From Poronia punctata (lineage: Eukaryota; Ascomycota; Sordariomycetes; Xylariales; Xylariaceae): DNA of 64,000 nucleotides. Positions 49,420 through 62,100 of this stretch are shown in pieces. The notes under the pieces were generated by a model, which was given only the letters and a program-made list of their open reading frames with translations, was not told the origin of the DNA and made no database searches. Location of the stretch: assembly GCA_022579005.1 (NCBI GenBank), contig MU401647.1:1-64000 (forward strand). The letters are read 5' to 3'. The position numbers and the translations under genes were made by a program. Position 1 is the first letter of the stretch, and each line of letters starts with the position of its first letter.

Positions 49420-50067
49420 ATGCCTCGTGAAGGTACACGCTCAGCCACTGGCAACGCGCGCCCTCGCGTCTTCCAGACGGTCGACACTGCGCCCGCCATC
49501 AAGCGCACTACTAAGCCCAAGGCCAAAGCGACGACAGCTGAGCCTAATGCAAACCCTGTGAAGCCTGCCGGCGTTACAAAAAAGAAGGCAGCCCCTAAGA
49601 AGGAGGGTATTGGTGCCAAGGTATGTTATAGAAAGCTCTCCCTTTCCCCGCCCTACGAAACCTACCAATTCATGTATTACCACTGTATCGCCTACCATGT
49701 CGCCGTATGCGCAGAACCCCCCGACGCGTATTGGGGACAGTCGCCTTCCTTCAAATTCGCCCGCACCGCAAGTCATCATACCAAGCCACCGTGTCGGTTT
49801 CAGATAGCGCAAAGGTGGAAATGTTGCTAACAATATCTTGTAGGTCAAGTCTGTCGTGCAGAGCGTCGAAGCCAAGGCAAAGAAGGTAGGCCCATGACCA
49901 AAATTCACAGCCACATAACCGAACTCTAACAATGCTGCAATCAGGCGGCTTCTAAGCCCAAGGCTGAGGCGAAACCCAAGGCCGATGCCAAAACAAAGGC
50001 CGATGCCAAAACAAAGGCCGATGCTAAGCCCAAGGTCGAGGCAAAGGTTAAAGAAGACACCAAATAG
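49420..50067 (+). CDS. Small Lys/Ala-rich basic protein, histone-H1-like tail
   Basis: Three exons, 49420-49620, 49844-49885 and 49945-50067, all phase 0, with donors GTATGT and GTAGGC and acceptors TTGTAG and ATCAG. The product is 121 residues, rich in Lys, Ala, Pro and Asp. The last exon is almost entirely short repeats of the types KPKAEA and TKADAK. There is no signal peptide, membrane segment or winged-helix domain, so it is not a canonical histone H1; it resembles only the H1 C-terminal tail. A nuclear or nucleic-acid-binding role would be an inference from charge alone; a LEA-like stress protein is another possibility. The 42-bp middle exon encodes VKSVVQSVEAKAKK. The start is preceded by GTCAAG, an acceptable fungal context. 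Confidence 0.7.
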
Positions 50068-51531
50068 ATGCACCACTGGCCATCTCGGGTCATATGATAT
50101 ACCATCCTTTCTTGTGGGCGCGTCATGTGCAGCGCGCTCACCAACGCTCACAACTTTTCTACGCTCCTGTACTTTCCTTCAGAAGAACAGGTCATCGGCT
50201 CACCACATTTGGTCTCCGGCCACGGCTTCCGATTCTGATTCCTACCTTGCAAAAAGCTGGCACTCATTTCTGGCTGCACCAGTCATGGTAGAAACAGATG
50301 ATTAGTCAAACAAACGGCGACCTACATACTTATGTCGCATTTTTAGGCGTTAGGGAAGGGTAATTTGAGGGAAGTGGGGGAATAGCGTGCTGTTGAATTT
50401 GTTTATTCCCTGTTCCAGCCAGTGCATCTATAGTATACTTCGTACTGTTAGGGCCTTGGTGTTGGATGGGTTGAGTTCTTGCAAATCAAGTTTCTTCCAT
50501 AAACGGACCCCCTCTTGGTTGATTACATGCTGTGACTGACTCTAAATGCTCGTGCAGGTGTTAAGGAAGAACATGTATTATGCATTGCTAGCTCTCCCAA
50601 GTCCGGACTTACAAAAGAACTGCCCCTGAGCTACCGTATTCCTTTAGCCGCACTACCACACGCGGGTCACAGTTCTAGACGCCCATCATGGTTGGTCTAA
50701 ACAGACAATAGGCAAGATCTATACCGTAAGATGTGCAGGATGTTGTTCTTTTACATATTGCCAACCTATATCATAAAAGAGTTGTCCACCTTTGCTACTC
50801 ATACGAGGGCTTACCTACTTTCACCGTTACGGGTTTTTATGAGGTGAGGAATTTGTATTCAAGCTCCCTATTCACGCTAAAACATGGGTAGGCGGATTGG
50901 TACACTCCCACATACTTGTTCAATCCCTTCCATCTCCATTAGCAGTAAACAGAAAAAGGCGGAGTATCATCTAAGCGCATGATTAGATGGGTGAATAAGC
51001 TGGTGGCTAGATGATTTTGACATGACAGGCTGAGATAGAGGACAGTGTCTGCAGATGGAGAAGGGGTCGGAGGAGAGAAGGCCCGGGACCGGCATGTCTA
51101 CCATTATCCATACACGGACATGGTTACTTTTGAGAAGATATACTACAGCAGCAGCATTCTAACAACCATCCTATTTGGCAAGAAATGATATCCGCAAAAG
51201 TTTTTTGTAATCCCTATCTCCCTAATACTTTTACCTCTATGGGTTTATTTACATGTTTCAGTCTGCGATACATAACAAAGGCAGCATATCTATAGGAATG
51301 AGTACGGCGCTAAAGTCAATCATGTTTCGATTTCTTCCCACTCCTGTGAAACCCAGAGATCGAAGGCTTTTTTTCCTTAGCGTAGCCCATATGTTCCAGA
51401 TCGATGACGTCGTTGTCGGACAACGGACAGATCGATGACTATCTTGTATAAAAGTTAAAAAAAGAACAAATCGACAGCCGCACCAGACATGCCACCAACG
51501 TCTCGGCACAACCCCTTGAAAATCAAAGAAA
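50068..51531. other. Intergenic, no gene seen
   Basis: Holds the 3' region of the basic-protein gene and the promoter of the oxidase gene. No supported coding or RNA feature. Confidence 0.55.
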
Positions 51532-52329
51532 ATGTCAGACCCCCGGCGCAGCAAAAAACGCATCCTCGTAGTCGGCGCCGGCGCAGCCGGAATGTCCACA
51601 GCCCACCACCTATCCCAACATCCTTCTCTCTTTGCCGTGACAATCATAGACGCGACATCCTACTGCGGGGGGCAAGCCTTCTCCATCCCGCTCGACAAGA
51701 CCCGTCACGGCGCATCATGGTGTAACCAGGGAGTTCAGGGCGGATCGCTCATCTTCCACCATACACTCACCATGTTTGCTCGGCAGGGGCTTCGTGCCGA
51801 TCCGGTAGAATTACAAGTATCTTTCGGGAAAGAGGCAAATAATACATTCTGGACAAACGTGTTCCCGACGGAACTAATGCAGCGATATCGACGCGAGATT
51901 GCGCGGTTACCGCTCATGTTGACGGTGTTGAGATATCTGGAGACTTTTCTCGGTTTACTTCCCCTGCGGTTCGTGTTTCGGTTCTTGTTCATGTTTTCGG
52001 GGGGGTTTGTCGATACGGTGGTTTTGCCCATGACGGCGCTTTTTCTCGGCACGGGGAATGCCACGCCTCAGGTGCCTAGTGTCATGTTTGAGAGGCTTTG
52101 TACGTCGCCTACGTACGGGATGTGGTATGAAGCTGATAAAGACACCGTTGTGAGGAATAAGCCGCCCATGGTTGTTTTTCCGAATTTATCCCAGTTTTAC
52201 GAGACTTGGGCGAAAGATTTGGTCTCGAGGGACGTGGAGATTCGTCTTGAGACGGAGTTGATGGAGATTATGAAGCGGGATGATGGAGGGGTTGTAGTCA
52301 AACTCAAACATAAACATCATGACGGGCAA

Positions 52330-52361
<32 letters not shown>

Positions 52362-53295
52362 GGAGGAGGAGGAGGAGGAGGAACGTTTCGATGAGATTGT
52401 ACTCTGCTGCTTAGCAGATACCGCGAAAAGGGTCCTCGGAAAAACCGCGACGTGGCGCGAAAAGCGCGTATTGGGCTCCGCGAAATTCAGCGACGATATA
52501 ACAATCACGCACAACGACGCATCGTACATGAAGAAGCATTACGAGAACTTCTACACGTCCGACCTAGCAGTATCATCGATCAACGGCGTAGACCAGACGT
52601 CTCGTCTCGAATATGCGGCCGAGAACTTCCGTCCCATGTATTACATCAAGATGTATCCCGAAGACAAGTCGAAGCTAGAGATGTGTTTCGACACGACGAA
52701 TTACCAGAGCCAATTCCCCGCGCGCGTGCCCTTTGAGCAACACGTCTTCCAGACGATTTTCCTCAACAAGGACAGGGATAGACATCTCTGGTCTGACGGG
52801 GAGATTTGCGAGGATAGTGTCATAAGGAAGGATTGGTGGCATCAGCTATGTCACAGCTATACGCATTACCTGTTTGTCGTGCCGTGGATAATGTTTCTGC
52901 AGGCGAGGAAGCATACGCGCTTTGCTGGTTCCTGGACTCTCGTCAATGCTCATGAAGTCGCTATCCTTTCCGGGATTGCGGCAGCTGTTGATTTGGGAGC
53001 CGAATATCCGGAGGACTTGGAACATGATTCGTTTTCTTTCTTGTGCTTTAGATTGTATTATTTACTTGCGTATGGCAAGTGGTATCGACGGATATACACG
53101 GCTGGGAAGAAGCTCGAGTCGTCTTCGCAAGCTGCAAAGGATGGACGGAGCTGGGCTAATGGATTATATGGTAGTGTATATAAGGGGCCCGGAGTGTCCG
53201 GGGTTGAACGACAGAACTGGCGGGAGGAGGTGAAGAAGGGTAATAGCACGGAGAATCTCGCCGAGGGGAACGCACCGGGTAGAAGTCAGCCCTGA
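51532..53295 (+). CDS. FAD-dependent amine-oxidase-like flavoprotein
   Basis: Single-exon gene of 587 residues. An N-terminal Rossmann motif, VVGAGAAGMS with GxGxxG at residues 15-20, is followed by ATSYCGGQAFS, the segment where flavin amine oxidases contact FAD. The rest fits the NAD(P)-binding, amine-oxidase-type superfamily: FxTWAKDL in the middle and a C-terminal TLVNAHEVAILSGIAAAVDLGA segment matching the motif that closes the FAD site. Substrate cannot be deduced. A pure GAG microsatellite inside the gene encodes about 16 consecutive Glu residues (around 269-286), probably a loop. Hydrophobic stretches around residues 125-175 (LPLRFVFRFLFMF, TVVLPMTALFL) suggest membrane association. 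There is no signal peptide. The start ATG is preceded by AAAGAAA. Confidence 0.85.
52337..52383 (+). repeat. (GAG)n microsatellite within the oxidase gene
   Basis: About 15 successive GAG codons (GAGGAG...), in frame, giving a poly-Glu run. Such tracts vary in length between strains. Confidence 0.95.
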
Positions 53296-56200
53296 TGAGT
53301 AGTAAAAGACTTTGTCGAGTTGATGTAATTAAGACCTCGGCCAGTACGGCGCATGTAGAATTCAATATTTGAGTAGTTTTCAGCGTTTGTCATGTCTGAA
53401 TATCGAATCCAAGCATGGTGTATGTGCAGACAACCAATTACATGATGCGTCGTTTGCAAGTCCTACCTTGTCACATATATCGCGACAGAAACGTTACCTT
53501 TCTACCCTCCATAGACGTTGCAGTACATACACATACAGCGGTTGATCTGCCTTACCGTCTCCATTCATATACCACAGCAAAGATTCTCAGCAAAAGACGC
53601 ATGCATGCAACGTATACGATGGGGTAACAGGGCTTGATAACCTCAAAAGATTGACTTTTTCGGTGGGAAATAATTAAGCCTGCTGCGCCATTTTTATTTG
53701 CATTTGCATTGGATATACGGACAGTCAGGGCGAAAAGATGCATGAAAACCAAGCAATATTTGGGGTACCGCCGCCCCCAAATGCCCGGTGTGGTGTGCCT
53801 TGACGGTGAGAATCCCGGGAGCAAGCCTTGTAGGGTGACACCCTTTATTTTATCTTTTTTGTTGGGTTAGGTTAGGTTACGTATTGTATTTTTGATTTAT
53901 TGGTTCGGCGAATTGGGCAAACCAACGAACGGCGTAGCCTCGGTGCGTTTCTTTTTCAAAAAAAAAAAAAGAAGCCCCGTGTCAGACGGACTTTGCGGCC
54001 ATAATACTCTAATAAGAAGGCTGATAACCTAAGAACTTTTGCAGTTCAGATCGATCGGCTTAATTTATAGTGCCGTGCGTGATACCTTGGCCCGGGCGTG
54101 AGAGACCTGGAGCAAGCTTAGGTAGGTAGATTGGGCCGTCTAGGTTGGCTGACCGACGTCGTTGACATGACCGGCAGACGCCCCTTGGTAATGCATGCGG
54201 GCTTTCAAAATCAATCGGTCTCAATGACATAGGTATATGACGATCGTCACGACCGTTGAGAGATATGAATATCTTCCTTCATCAGCATATGGATTGAGGA
54301 TGACACAGAGGAGCGCTTCGGTTATTATACTTGTACATGAACGGATTTTTCTAGAACAGTGGAAGGAATCATACCTCTTTCTTGGCAGAGGATTGGTAAC
54401 CAGACGGCCAGTACGTACTCGTACGTCAGACTCAGTGACGGTGTTGCCGCCCCGACGCCAAAGTAGTACGGGAGTGTGACCCGGGACTGACTAAGTAGTT
54501 CATGCACATCCGTGTAATGACAGATCTAAATACTAATATGGGGTAACTTAGGCACGTTGGGCACAGGAAGAGTACCGAATCTAGCCTTCAAGTGCCATCT
54601 GTGTGGCTAGAATAAGCAAAGATGTCAAAGCCTTTCTACCCTAGTCTTCTAGTAAGGCTTCCGTCTTACGGCATATTGCGGAAATCCTCGGTTCGGGTAG
54701 TTCGGGCTTTGCAATACGTACATGCTTCGAGGATGATAAGAGGAAAGTATCAAAGCCCCGTACGTACACGTGTACAATCGCACGAGGAATAAAAATAATA
54801 ATAAACAGAGCCTTGATTCCAGTTAAGTTGGTGTTTTGTTTTGGTGCAGGATCCACAGTATGTACAAGCCGGACTTACGGACCCTATATATGATCTGGGG
54901 TAAAGCCGAAAATAGAACTCGAGTACCGGGGATTTCCCGTACCTTTTTTACCCAACTAACCTAACTGGATTGACAGGTACAAGTACAACCCTGGCAAATT
55001 CTGTAGGCAACGGTATTACCAAGCCTCGGAGGAATTAGGAATAGGTATGTATTTGCAATAATTGACCCAAGACAAAGGAAATAAAGGAAATGCTTAGGTG
55101 AGGTCGATAAAACTGAGACATTGAGTACCTACGTGCCTACCTAGGCACGGCTGGGTAAGAAGAACACGTAGATCGTACCTGTCCAGCCCCCCGCGCCCCA
55201 TGTGGAATAAGACAACAAGGGTGACATTCCCCAACCAAACTATCGTCAACATTCCTGGCCAGCAATCTGTCAATTTCAATTCAACTAAGACGTAGGCGTG
55301 GGTGGCTATGTCATATAATAGGGGCAGAGGACTGATGGGGTCCTCCCCATACCTCTTATCTGCCTATGTACGCATATTGAGTAGGTACCTACTTCCTAAT
55401 CTCACGATGATCAACCGAAGAAGCCAAAGCCTCCAGGCTCCAGCTGACTAGCCGCAATCAATATGACAGAAGCGGGATGACAGCAAACATCACAATTGTC
55501 AAGGCTAATATACCTATTCAAGGCATTCTGCATTCTACACACAGCAATCTCTATTGTGTACTTATAAGGACAGACAGGCAAGTCCCACTAACCCCTTGCC
55601 TTGACATAGCAAACATAGTACAACATGCCAGTTTGAGGTAGGTACAATGGTTTGCAAAATTCCTTGATATGAAACACCCGTCAAAATAACAATAACCAAA
55701 CATGGAATTCTTCTCCCCTTGTGTTATGCCTGTATTTTTTATATTTTTACTAGGTTGTTATGTTATCCCTTTTAGGATGGCATGTCTATCCCTATAAGAT
55801 CTACGCCCCTAGTTGTTTGATCACCTCTACATACCTAATGACCTGATGATCGCCCGTTTCAGGATTTCCTTGTAACAAGTTTTACTAAACCACCACCAGA
55901 CATACACGACGTGATTAAATTCAGATAAAACTTAGGTCACGGTACGGTAGCAGATCCGTGGTTTAGGTCTCCCGACAAAAGAAAATACATAATAATTACT
56001 CGTAGATGGTTGTGAACTTGTGACTGGTTTTGCCAAGTTTGTGACTAACTTGCTTGGAACTTAGCATATGATGGTGACCTACCAACACGTAGAAACGCCA
56101 AGGGGCCCACATGTCAAGTCCTGAAAGACTCACCACTCTCGTCTACATACCTTGTCCAGTGACAAAGGTAACCAAAACGCGTCATCAATCAGCCTGCACC

Positions 56201-57948
56201 AGCCCCCCGGGATTTATTGTAGTTAGTTAGGCATCATCAATCAATCAGTTTCTATGTTACGTACGTGTATAGGTAGGAACTTATCATAGGTATCTCACGA
56301 GAGCTTCATTAATCACATACCTACTTACCTAATTATCAAAAAATGCCAAGTTCACTTGGCAGGAAAGTCATTTGTTCTCAAATGAATCATTTTATCACTG
56401 CGCCTCAATCTAACCTAACCTGAAGGGACTATGTAATGTATTCAAATTCTCATTTCTGTACTCGTAGCATTTTTTCAACAAGAATGAGCAAAAAAAAACA
56501 CTACACAATACATCAAAAGACATTTCAGAAGAGCAAAATAACAAAAGGGCTCAGATATACTTGTTGGTAAAAGCTACAGGGATACAGGGGTAGCTAGCTA
56601 CCAAGCCAACGTTCAATCCTCAACAAAGCCTAAAGGCTGGATCAGCCTTGCGCTTTTGCACCGGGAAAGAAGTCCTAGACTTAAGGTCAGGTCAGGTCAG
56701 GTCAAGTCCAGTCAACTTATTTAGACGCATCATGCAGGTAGGTCTGCCTGTGATACCTACTCCATTAGATAATGTAGGCTGAGAAACTTCCTTTCGCTAG
56801 TTGGTTACCTACCTATGTACAACAAATTAAAGATGACTAAGTAAGTAATGCAAAGGAACGGGAAACAGAGTAGGTAGGTAACTTTTCCGGGGTACAGGAG
56901 CAAGCATGTCAGCGTCAGCCATCCAATCCAGCATGGCTCAGCCGACTTTTATATTACTTACCTACCTACCTACCTTTACCAGATATAATAGGTAGGTAGG
57001 TATTTTTCCAGATGTCCAAAGCCACCTGACTGACCGACCGGCAAGGAATCAAAAGTACGTACTTGTATGGATCGGGATAAGGAATGCGGGATGAACAATA
57101 ACAACGACAATCGGAAAACACGTGCCAAGAAGGACGGGAAAAAATAAATGATAGACAAATCCTCGAAATCCTTAGTACACTAATAACTACATTCTTGGTC
57201 AGGATGGTAGTTAGTCAAGTCATAATTGCGCATAGGCATTTAGGTCGCGGTAAATAGAGTCTGGTAAAGTGATCCCAGACCTTATCGTGATGCTGGTGAC
57301 AGTATACGAGTAGTAGAATAGGCGTTTTTGTGCATCGCCGCATGCACCCTGATACCTAGCCACCCCGTGCATAAGGCTGCAAGTACATGCATCTCAAGGT
57401 GACATTAACTGGTCGGTATGTAGTTAGGCCTGTCAAGGCGTACAGTGCTACGTAACAAGCAGGACAATTTACAAGTCAAACGGGCAGAATAGTAAGACAC
57501 CTGGTATATGGTTGGAATTTGGATTTCATTATTTTTTCTTATCAAATCTTGCACTGTGATGCCGCCCCTATCTAGTAGAGGCAAAACAAGCCTTTGCACA
57601 ATGGTATATCCTCGTCCTCCCATGTGGCCGACAAGGCTCACAAGTTGTGAAAAAGAGGGGGGATCAACCTCCCTGTCTTCCAACACGCCCGCCCGTCTGT
57701 CCAAAAAATTATTTTTTCCCTTCCTATGAAATTATAGATAGACGACACCCCGATCTAATATGATGAGTCCACCAGATGATAATACAGACCCATAACTCCG
57801 TGCTAGTGATGCTGAGAAACCCGAAGACGCCGGTTTATAATGTTGCTTGTCTAAAAACAAACTATCGGAAAAGTCGTTTCGCTTCGTATCTTCCCGTGAA
57901 AATGCTCCCAGATAGACAAATAAAAAATTGTTGAAAGTGATGTTGTTT
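53296..57948. other. Long intergenic region with TAGG/CCTA motifs
   Basis: 4.65 kb without a supported gene. Contents seen: a poly-A run (about 53959-53971), GGGTTAGGTTAGGTTACG at 53863-53880, a (GGTCA)n pentamer run near 56686-56706, and many TAGGTAGGTA/CCTACCTACC clusters (about 54120, 55383, 56740, 56865, 56956-57002). No tRNA-like structure was found. Confidence 0.5.
56956..57002. repeat. Inverted CCTA/TAGG hairpin
   Basis: ACTTACCTACCTACCTACCT is followed after about 12 bases by ATAGGTAGGTAGGTA, so the tetranucleotide runs are arranged head to head and could pair. Confidence 0.8.
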
Positions 57949-59112
57949 TCAAGCCTGAGCCCCGAACATGCGTCGCCATACTCCACGGCCAGTGCGGGCT
58001 CTTTTCGTATTCGCGCCCCCATCTTGGAGACTACGAAGCTCATCGGCGCTAATCTCGTATGGCAAAAGTTGCTTGCTGTGGTAACTGGTCTGGTATGTCG
58101 AGCCCATAGATGGATGGGGCATGTCCAGAACAACCTCGACAGGCGACTCGTATAATGATCCGTCCGTGTGGATCATGTGAAGGTCGGCCCCGACCTCGGA
58201 GAGGGGAGTAGAAGACCTGGAGTGCTGGCGGGACGACAAGGAGGAGGCGTAGGAGCTGCCCGAGCTACTACCTGACGAGCAGGAGTCGTAGGCCAGTTCT
58301 GGCGGCGTAGCTACTACAGATGCGCGATTGGAATCGAACACCATGCGGATGGATTCCTTGGGCGGGGTTTGCAGTCGCTGTCCAGATCGAGATCGCGAAC
58401 TGCCACGCGACGAGGGAGGAGTGGGGAAACGAGGTACAGCATAGGGATGAGTCGCCAGCCCTTGCTCCTCTCTTTGTCGTAGGCGCTGCATGCGCCGGTT
58501 GTACTTGGCCTGTATGTCGTCGCGAATGGGCGCTAAAAAGGTATCCAGTTCCCGGTACAAATCCTCCTCGGTAATTCCCAAGTCCCAATCCAGCAAGAAT
58601 AGTAACTGCTTCTCCATCAAGTTGACTTCTGTCCGGCTGAACCCAAAGTTGTGATAGTCGGTTTGAACCTGGCTGTATCGGGCCCAGTGCTTATTCTTCG
58701 GAGAGCTGTCGTTCAGATACTTGGCAGCTAGAATTAGTGCGGCCAGGAAGATGCGATGAGTCGTGCATCGGAGCCCCTTGGCCATCGGCTGGAGGCGGGA
58801 TTTGAGCTTCGTCAGGTAGACAAGTGTGGACATCAAAGTCGGCACCAGGACATTCGATGAGACAACCAGTTGCTGGATGAACTCTTCTAACGTTGGGATG
58901 CTATTATCACCACATCCTACGGCCTGAGGTGAAGGTGTCCTGGGCGGCGTATCGTATTGTGGGGGCGGCATCAGATTTGGGTCGCATATGATGACGTCCG
59001 AGGCGGCCTTGGCCAGATAATGAATCATGTCCCGGTCAACGGGCTTCTGAACGAACTCCTCTAGTGCCAGAGCGTTGAGCTGGGGAAGCCCGTTTCGTAT
59101 TCTCGAGGCCAT
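57949..59112 (-). CDS. Pho80/Pcl-type cyclin (PCL1/PCL2-like)
   Basis: Single-exon gene of 387 residues. The cyclin box spans about 72-190, with PTLMSTLVYLTKLKSRL, RIFLAALILAAKYLNDSSPKN and the helix ending LLFLLDWDLGITEEDLY; these are typical of Pcl1/Pcl2-class cyclins, which bind the Pho85-type kinase and act in G1/S progression, polarity and conidiation in filamentous fungi. Residues about 235-310 are rich in Ser, Pro and Arg and include several TPP and SSTP-type sites, consistent with regulated degradation. The tail is basic (KRARTGRGVWRRMF). The frame is open upstream to 59373, but the ATG at 59112 is the first that starts recognisable sequence; the extra 87 codons look like leader. The upstream intergenic region is long. 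Confidence 0.88.
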   Translation of the reverse strand: MASRIRNGLPQLNALALEEFVQKPVDRDMIHYLAKAASDVIICDPNLMPPPQYDTPPRTPSPQAVGCGDNSIPTLEEFIQQLVVSSNVLVPTLMSTLVYLTKLKSRLQPMAKGLRCTTHRIFLAALILAAKYLNDSSPKNKHWARYSQVQTDYHNFGFSRTEVNLMEKQLLFLLDWDLGITEEDLYRELDTFLAPIRDDIQAKYNRRMQRLRQREEQGLATHPYAVPRFPTPPSSRGSSRSRSGQRLQTPPKESIRMVFDSNRASVVATPPELAYDSCSSGSSSGSSYASSLSSRQHSRSSTPLSEVGADLHMIHTDGSLYESPVEVVLDMPHPSMGSTYQTSYHSKQLLPYEISADELRSLQDGGANTKRARTGRGVWRRMFGAQA

Positions 59113-62100
59113 CTTGCAAAGTTTGCGGATATGAGTGGGAGTATGTGGATATAGTGACCTCGGCGAAGAGATCGACGAAGAAACGTCCGAAACGTATAAT
59201 CCGGGGAAAGATGGTGATGGAGGTAGTGACGGGTGGAGAAGTGTATTATAAGCACTTGACAGTCTTTGAATAGACTCAAGGTATGTATAAGAGAGATGTG
59301 TGTTGGTAGTGCGGATGAGTGATGTGGTATATAACAGGACAATAAAGAAAAGTCCAGGTGTATCACGAGGCAAACTGTTGGATCATATCAGAATCCAATA
59401 GAGACCCCAGCAGGCGCAGTACTAGTGAGTACGGGTGGTACGTATTGACAAGACCCTGGACAGGGGGGGGGGGGGGGGGTGAGAGTGGGTGACGCGAGGA
59501 GATTCGAGGCTGAGCCAGCCCCTTGGATAGACTGGAATTCGGGTAGCTCGGGTGGGTACCGGGCGAAGAGGGTTGGTGGGGCAGGGGACGGAATGGTGCT
59601 GGACGGCTGACACGAAGTGGCCTGGGCTGGATTCGACAGTGGATCTCGAAAAGGTTGGGATCAACGCTGTGTCGTATGGCTCCAAGGTGGCTAATTCACG
59701 ATTCTTAAAAAGACAGTCCGTTGAACTGCCAAGTAGCGAATGCGAGATGTACAAATGTACCAATGTACCTCTGTACCTCTCTTGGCAAGTCGGTCTAGTC
59801 CGGCAGGTAACCTTAAAACACTCCGTTTGCTCCGTCACAGGGAACAGGGAATGCAGACACGAGTAACAAAGTTTGCTAACCGCGGCCCGGAGTTTGGTGC
59901 TATCCCGAGATGGTTCAAAAAATAACCGGCGATTCCAGTGAACGACGGATTCCACGTTTTTCGTTGAAAACAATAGAATAGTTCCTGTGAACTTAGCCAA
60001 AGCAAAGATGTAAAGTTTGCGTCTCAATCACTAGGACAAACAAAAACCCAAGGTTCCGTCAATGCGATTGTGTAATGTGAGTATGCGATGCAAAACAAGT
60101 CTGTCTGATGATGGCTCCGTGAGGGGGTCGACGTGGTCAGTAAAGACGGAGAAGACGCCAAGTGGTGGTTGTGGCAATAGTAAGTTGTAAATGCACGATA
60201 AGGGTGCCCCGTCAGTCAGCTGGGTCGGCTTTTGCACGCTCGATGTGACCTTGCGTGGTGGGTTGGAGGGGGCGGATGACAGTTCGATGTACCAAAGAAT
60301 GGAAGGGCTGCCGTGCCAGCGGAAAGCCTCAGAATCTCTGTTGGCGGATTAAAATTGAAGTGAACCTGTCAATCTTCAATAAAGGCCGAAATTTCGCAAT
60401 TGTCGAGATTAAACAAACTGCCCAGCGAGCTATACACGTTGAGGCGCTTTTTGAGTGGGAATCCCAGATTGATGCTGTAGCGGGTTGGCTCAATCAAATT
60501 GTTCCAAGTTGCGGAGGCGAATTGTGACAAGTGGTGACCGAAAGCGCAACCCAAAACCGGCTGGGATACGTTGCTTGATATATGATCTTTTCAGACCCTT
60601 CAAACCGTTATTACGACGAGGTAGCAATGCCAACTGATAATCCTCCCTTAATAGGAAATGGGCTCAGAAATGCGCAAAGTCTTGAATGTCGAATGGTCCG
60701 TTGGGGATTTGTCGCAGTATCGGTGGAGTATTGAGTGTGGATTGTAGACTAGCCAGAGTCTAACAAGAAACAACTGAAACGCAAAGTAGAAGAAATAATA
60801 TTAAAAGCCGACAACGGTGAAAACAGCCTGGTTTCGTGCACCTCGTATCGTTCCTCGTGGGATCGTTGGCAGCGGGGTCGGAGTCCTAACGGGCAATTAA
60901 AGTAGAGTATGTTTGGCCTTCCCTTCGACAAACTGTCTAGAAGGATCAAATATTGTTTCCAATATGGAAGGTTGTCTGATTTGTTTGGGGGGTGGATGGT
61001 CACTGGATGGTCACTGGATGGAGGGAGCATGGGAATCAGGAGGTCATATATCTCCCTCATGGAACCCGCCCTAGGAACGCTCTCGGTGCGACTAGAGGTC
61101 ATTACAGAGGTAGATCCATATCGATTTCCGAATCAACGTATCATCCAACCCCTGACTTGATGAGATTGTGTTGACAACCGGCCAGCACGCACCAAGCCCA
61201 GGCTTGCACACCGCGGTTGCTAAAACCTGCGACAACTTAATCATGGCGGGTTTTACCCCATAATAGACAGCTCTCTGCAAGATGAGTGGACATGAATGGC
61301 CGTGGAATGTCCTTGGACCCTGCCTGCACGCGCGATGCGCCGCACCGATCCCTCTGGACGAGATGGCTTCACGGCAAAGAAACGCCGACGAGTCATTGGT
61401 GTAAATGGTAGGAGGTGCTTGAGACATGAAACAAGCGATGAAGGGGGTCGGATCTAGAGGACTAGAGCGCCAGAGTTCGCAGAAGCGGGCCCCTAGGCTA
61501 ACCCGCTTAGGCTAACCCATCTGAACCACCCGCCAATCTAACCTTTTCAGAGACTATTTCCTACACTGTGCTAGCTTTGGTCGAGGTCTGATCAGGGGGC
61601 CAGACACAACACAGACAGGTACGACTCGTCCACCGCTTGTCCAAACTTCCAATGTTAGTCTTCAAGCTAGAGCATGCAATAAACACCTGGCCTGAACTGA
61701 CAACCTATGAATATCTATTGTAGGTGAGTAAAAAGCGACAACATGCTGCAAAGTACTAATAGCATCAGGACCTCGTGTTTACTCGGCATCATCCCGGACG
61801 GCATTGGCCTGAATGGATATTTGGTCAACAAATTCACCTTACACCGATACTGTAATGCGCCGTAAGAGGTAGGTACTATAACTTTTTATGGACCAGGTGG
61901 CTGGTTTACGACCTGGGCTATCCAATCAACCACTGCCAGCACGAGATGACTGCAAAACAACAAAGCATTCAGTTTCCAGTATAAGGGGACAATAAAGCAA
62001 GAAAAGTTTCTATAGTACGGCCGGCCGCATCCGTTCTGACCAAGATTGACAGGTTATCTGTTTGCATCATTGTTCACGCGTTCAAGATCATGACAATTAG

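Noticed and set aside
59113..59373. N-terminal extension of the cyclin
   Set aside because: The frame is open, but the 87 residues have no cyclin similarity and a Ser/His/Pro composition typical of translated leader; the ATG at 59112 gives a normal N-terminus.
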